Part shown: positions 59,692 through 64,000 of the stretch, one piece after another
Numbering within the stretch: position 1 is the stretch's first letter
Layout of the letters: the number at the start of each line of letters is the position of its first letter
Source of the DNA: Numida meleagris
Taxonomy: Eukaryota; Chordata; Aves; Galliformes; Numididae
NCBI RefSeq assembly: GCF_002078875.1
Contig: NC_034411.1
Coordinates: forward strand, 32,196,260 to 32,260,259
Length of the DNA stretch: 64,000 nt
Direction of reading: 5' to 3'
The notes under the pieces: model-generated
Databases searched by the model: none
What the model was told of the DNA's origin: nothing
Seen by the model: the letters and a program-made list of their open reading frames with translations, nothing else
Position numbers and translations under genes: made by a program

Positions 59692-62600
59692 TGAACTCAG
59701 GCCTGGACAGAGAGTATGATAAGGTGTTTGAGCAAACTCAGAAATTAGTATTATCTTTAAAGAGAGTTTGTATACCTTGAGAAAGATTTGATGTGTAGTG
59801 CATTAGCTATTGGCAAGAAGGTAATAACAGGACCAAGATGTCAGCTGGGTTTGCTTGTAGACCTTGGGCTGTAGCAGAAAAAAACCAATGTTCATATATT
59901 CTTTTCCTTTAATTATCTCAAGATATTTCTCTGTAAGTAAAAAAGGAAAAGAGCCAGAAGATCCACTTGTAATTTAGATACAATAGAGAGTTATCAGGGC
60001 ATCAAGAAATCTTCACTGTTTCACCATGCTGCTTGAATCTATCCCTACCCTTACCTTCTATCCCCTATATTGCCAGATTTAGACCAGAGGCTGCCATAAA
60101 TGCTGTACTGAAACTTAGCTACAGTGACCAGTGAATGCTAGGGGTGGAACAGCACCCAACACATCTGGGGTCAGGAAATTCCCTGGGCTGCTGTGCAAGA
60201 GGATTTTGCACTGATGATAGCCTTTGAATCTGAAGGGGTGCAGCCAGCTTTAAAAGTTGTTACAGTGTAGAGGGTTACTGTAATGTTTGCATCTCACCAG
60301 CCTGCTATCAAAAAGCAAGCAGTCACTACAATGGAATCAGTTTTTTTGGCAGCGCTTCCAGTTATTGCAAACAAAAATGTGTAGTAACTGAACAGAACCA
60401 GGTCTGTAGGAAGCCTACCATATGGATTTTGTTCATCTCGAACCCAGTGTAGGTGGAGATTGAGTCTTCCCAGAGTAAGTGGGATGTATTCTATAGCAGT
60501 ACAATCTCATATAAAAACTGATTCGTTGGCATAAAGATGCTTGTATGAAGAGTAGAGTCATCTTGTTTAGGAGAGCGCTCTTTGTTGACGAGAGATTTCA
60601 GCACTGCTGAATTCAGTGCTGGAGCCTGCAGGTGAATGTGACAGCTCTCTAAATACAAATGGCTTTTTCAGTGTGCTTTCCCTATCTAAGCGCTTTCAGT
60701 GTGAGCCATGTGCTATCACTGCCACTGTTAATTCAGTTTGCCAAGAATACCAAGTCTCACTCTGGATGCTGGTGCCCCTTACCTTGGCAGTAAAGCTCTA
60801 CCATTCACTGCAAATTGGGCCTGGAAAATGTAAACCCAGTAACAGCCTTCTATCTGTTCTTTCTGACTGTTTTCCTGATGTGTTTTCTGTTTACGCTCTG
60901 TAGGGCATCAGGTGTCAGAGCAAGTAGGTGGTGCCAGTAAAAGCCACTTCACAGTAGAGAGCTGGTGGCTGCCTCCCAGAACCTGAATGCATCCCCTCTG
61001 TGGTGCCCTTATCCTTGTCTTCTCCAGCTTTGGCTCTTGGTACTGAAGACTATTCAAAATGCAGGTTTTTTCTGGAGGCAGCATGCAGAAATCATAGTGC
61101 TGCTCTGGCACACAGGAGTGTTCAAACATGCAGAAGGGCCAGAACTGCCAGTGTGTTTAATGGGTAGATTAATGTATTTGCTTTGCTTGTATGCATCTTT
61201 CAAAACGGGTATTTGCCAGAGTTCATGAAAAGTCCCTCTGCATGCAGCCCCTGTGCAAAGGCTCAGCATGTAAGGGCTGAAATCACTCTTACCAGTCTTG
61301 TGGCAGCTCAGTTACCTCCAAGGTCTCCCTGCCTCTGAAGCCTGCTAGGCTTGTGGAGGTCCATTTGGCTTCAAGAAGGCAGAATTTCCAGAATGGACTC
61401 AGCCGGTGGATGGGGGCATTGGTTTGTAAACCCATGTTCCTGGGTGGGAAGGTGGAGATGTATCAGTCTGGAGAATCCCCTCACCTTTTGTGTGGTACTG
61501 CATCCATATAAACCCCTTACTGTGTGGATCCAGGTGCTGGCAACACCTTCCTTGAGGAATGGTATGCAGTATGGAGACAGACTATCCTGTGTTTCAGCAA
61601 GGTGGAACTCAGTTGGGAAGGAGGCAGCTTATGCGGTCCTGGGGGCTGGGGGAGAGGGCGAAGGCAGTGGGGAAGCAGGAGGGGAAAATGGAATCCTGCT
61701 GGAGGGACAGAGCAGGAGGAGGGTTCTGTGGGATCAGAGCCCCAAGGGGTCCCTGTGAAATGGATACAAGGAGGGTTTGGAGGGATGAAAGGGCTACCCT
61801 CAGCCTGCAGACTCCTATGGACTGGCAGAAACACTTGCATTTGCCTACGCTTCTTCCCCTCCCTGTTCCACCCTTCTCAGCTGAAGCAGGGTAGGAGAGA
61901 TGGTGTTCCTGTGATTCTGCTGAGGTTCTCATTACCTTGGAAAGTATTGTAGATCTGGACTACTGTTGCTCGCTAAAATACATTCCAAGAATTTTTTGGT
62001 GTGTTTGAATGAGCCTGACACTGGAAATGCTGTTCGTTGTCCATCCAGGGCGGGGCTGAAGGCAGGAAACTCAGACTCCTTCCCTGTGCTCTGGATATTT
62101 GCTACTAAGAGTTTATTCCAGTACATGTGCAAACAGGTCAAGTCTGGGGAGTGGAGGCTCTACATGGAGGAAGAACCTGTGACCCTTTTTGCTGCCCTTC
62201 TATAAATACACACCGTTGATTTTTTTTCTGCCTGTACAGACATAATTCCTTATTTATTGCTTCCTAAAGACCAAGACCATGGGAAGGTGATAAAACTATT
62301 TGCTACCCCCCGTGAACGCAAAGTGAGCACTGTTCATCTCCCAACAGCTGGTCTCTTTCAGCACACGGTCTCAGTCAGCTGCTCAGTACATTAGCACAGT
62401 GTTCGTGAACAACCTCCCTTTTTCTACCATTTTATCTAAGCACCAAGTTGCTTGGGGCATTTCCAGCCCCACAGAGGAACGGGGCGTGCCGCAATGGACA
62501 AGAGATATAAACACAAATTTCCACGGTATGCCAGCCTGCATCTATACTTTCTGTAAGTCAGTAATTTCTCATGATTCTTTTCAACTTCAAAAAGCAGAAA

Positions 62601-64000
62601 ACAGACAGTATGCATAAATATCACTCCATGCTGTAGCAATTCAGTTAATTATAAACTCGGTGATGTGGAAATAGTATGGCAAGGAAGAGTCGTGTCTCTT
62701 TCTTCGATGATGCCTAAAAGGCTGCAGAAGGATTTGGTGCAATTTTAAATCCTTTGAAATCAAGCCTGAGAAGAAAGGATGCTGTCTTGTTGTATTTTAT
62801 AGAAAAAAGTGAACTTTAAAATCTTATTAGAAAAAGAAATCTTTCTGAATAAGCTATATCCTGTTCCCTGCCTCCATTACCACAACTGTATATTTATACG
62901 GTAAGCTCTGTGCTTCGATCTCCAAATTAAGTAAATGATTTCTAACATATTGCTTTGTCACAAACACAGTTAAGCTGGCAATAATACGTATGTTCTTATA
63001 ATTGCCAGCATCAAATCTCCATGAGAACTGCTAGAGGAAAACCTCCACATTTTGAGCTTTCTAATTTTTTAGTGTTTTTTGTATTATGAAAAATACTGTT
63101 GGCTCCTTCAAACTTCAATAACTGACATTTCCCACCTTAGGTTCTCAAGGCCCTTTGCAAAGAAAGGCAAACAATGAAAGAATGTGAAAAATGCTTTTGG
63201 GAGAGAGAAAATTAAATTACACTCATGTTCTTACAAAATACCAGAAGAAAAGAAAGGCAAGCAGCTTCTACAGAGAGAAATCTGAGAAGCACAGCGCTCA
63301 AAGAACAAAGCTGGGAAAGGTGTTTTGATTACTGAAGATGGAGGTGAGGGCAACTACCCACAGAAAACCATAGAACACGCCAAAGGCATGTAAAAGGTTA
63401 TTGCCCACAGCTGTTTGCTGTGAGCCCCACCTGCCAGCCCCAGCTGGCCTGACCCAGCCCTACCATAATAGGGCTAGCCCTAGATAGAGGTTGTGGAGTA
63501 GGGTTTTGGGTTGTTTTCACTGATGGGGGCTCTTCTGCACGAAGAGAATTCAGAAGGTGATGTTGAAACATGGTGACTTCTGTATGAAGAAATAGGAATC
63601 TGTGTGGAAATTGTCTTTTCTTAACGTTATTTTAAATCTATGAATAAAAAAGAAGCATAGACAGATTCATAGGGTTTCACAGCCCCATGAGAGGTGCATG
63701 TGATTCTCATGTCACCCTGTGAGAATTGAGGTATTTCAAATAAGTGCTGCAAGGGCAAGTATGAGGGGAAGGAAGGTGTTCAGGAGACAGAAAAAGGGGA
63801 ATGATTCATGTTGCTGCACCCACAGCTCTTTAATACCACCCTGTGTACTCAGATCTGTGCTTGGAGTGCAGCTTGCAAAGAGCTGGTGGTTTCTGCTGCA
63901 TCCCAGTAGGAAGCTGGGAGTGCTAGAGAGAGGGTCAGGGGGTAATTAAGCTCAGAGGGAGGGTGGATGAGGCCTCTGCTGTGTTAATTTTGCTGAGTGT
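59692..64000. other. VIT upstream flank, part 4, to the window edge
   Basis: No gene recognised on either strand. The stretch 62.7-63.1 kb is AT-rich and holds a short perfect inverted repeat (62974-62982 with 63001-63009). A moderately GC-rich patch at 61.6-61.8 kb has overlapping open frames without recognisable domains. Confidence 0.45.

Noticed and set aside
40660..64000. Search for FEZ2 exons, expected head-to-head with VIT by human synteny
   Set aside because: No translated segment matched the FEZ2 protein as I recall it; the gene probably starts beyond the right edge.
1..64000. CRISPR arrays, tRNA or rRNA genes, complete LTR elements, or a novel multi-gene system
   Set aside because: None found. 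The window is an ordinary vertebrate gene with flanks, and I did not force such an interpretation.

Overview
The window is vertebrate nuclear DNA, almost certainly from a bird. It is AT-rich, has long introns, shows no operon-like gene packing, and contains three recognisable CR1-type LINE 3' ends (near 13.7, 22.6 and 59.5 kb), the dominant retroelement of birds. I cannot name the species from the sequence alone.

One protein-coding gene can be read: vitrin (VIT), on the minus strand, start codon at 40611 and stop at 10424. I assembled it exon by exon by comparing translated segments with the remembered human protein and checking splice phase at every junction. Sixteen coding exons sum to 2142 nt, an uninterrupted frame of 713 residues plus stop. 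The order is signal peptide, LCCL domain, a long Thr/Pro-rich linker split over seven small exons, and two von Willebrand factor A domains. The product should be a secreted extracellular-matrix protein. One intron uses a GC donor, and the seven linker exons are all symmetric phase 1-1, so each can be skipped or added without a frameshift. At least one further phase-matched 45-bp cassette exon and a possible alternative terminal exon lie in the 5.5-kb intron 10.

Layout: 1-5.83 kb is T-rich plus-strand sequence ending in a good polyadenylation site. It is best explained as the 3' UTR of a convergent neighbour, by human synteny STRN. 5.83-9.77 kb is the gap between the two convergent genes. 9.77-10.42 kb is the probable VIT 3' UTR, 10.42-40.65 kb the VIT gene, and 40.65-64 kb upstream flank with no recognisable coding exon. 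In human the next gene that way is FEZ2, head-to-head; no FEZ2 exon was seen here.

I found no CRISPR array, bacterial system, tRNA, rRNA or intact virus-derived gene. The points most worth a second look are the splicing architecture of the vitrin linker, the GC-AG intron, the candidate alternative exons, and the unequal metal-site conservation of the two VWA domains.
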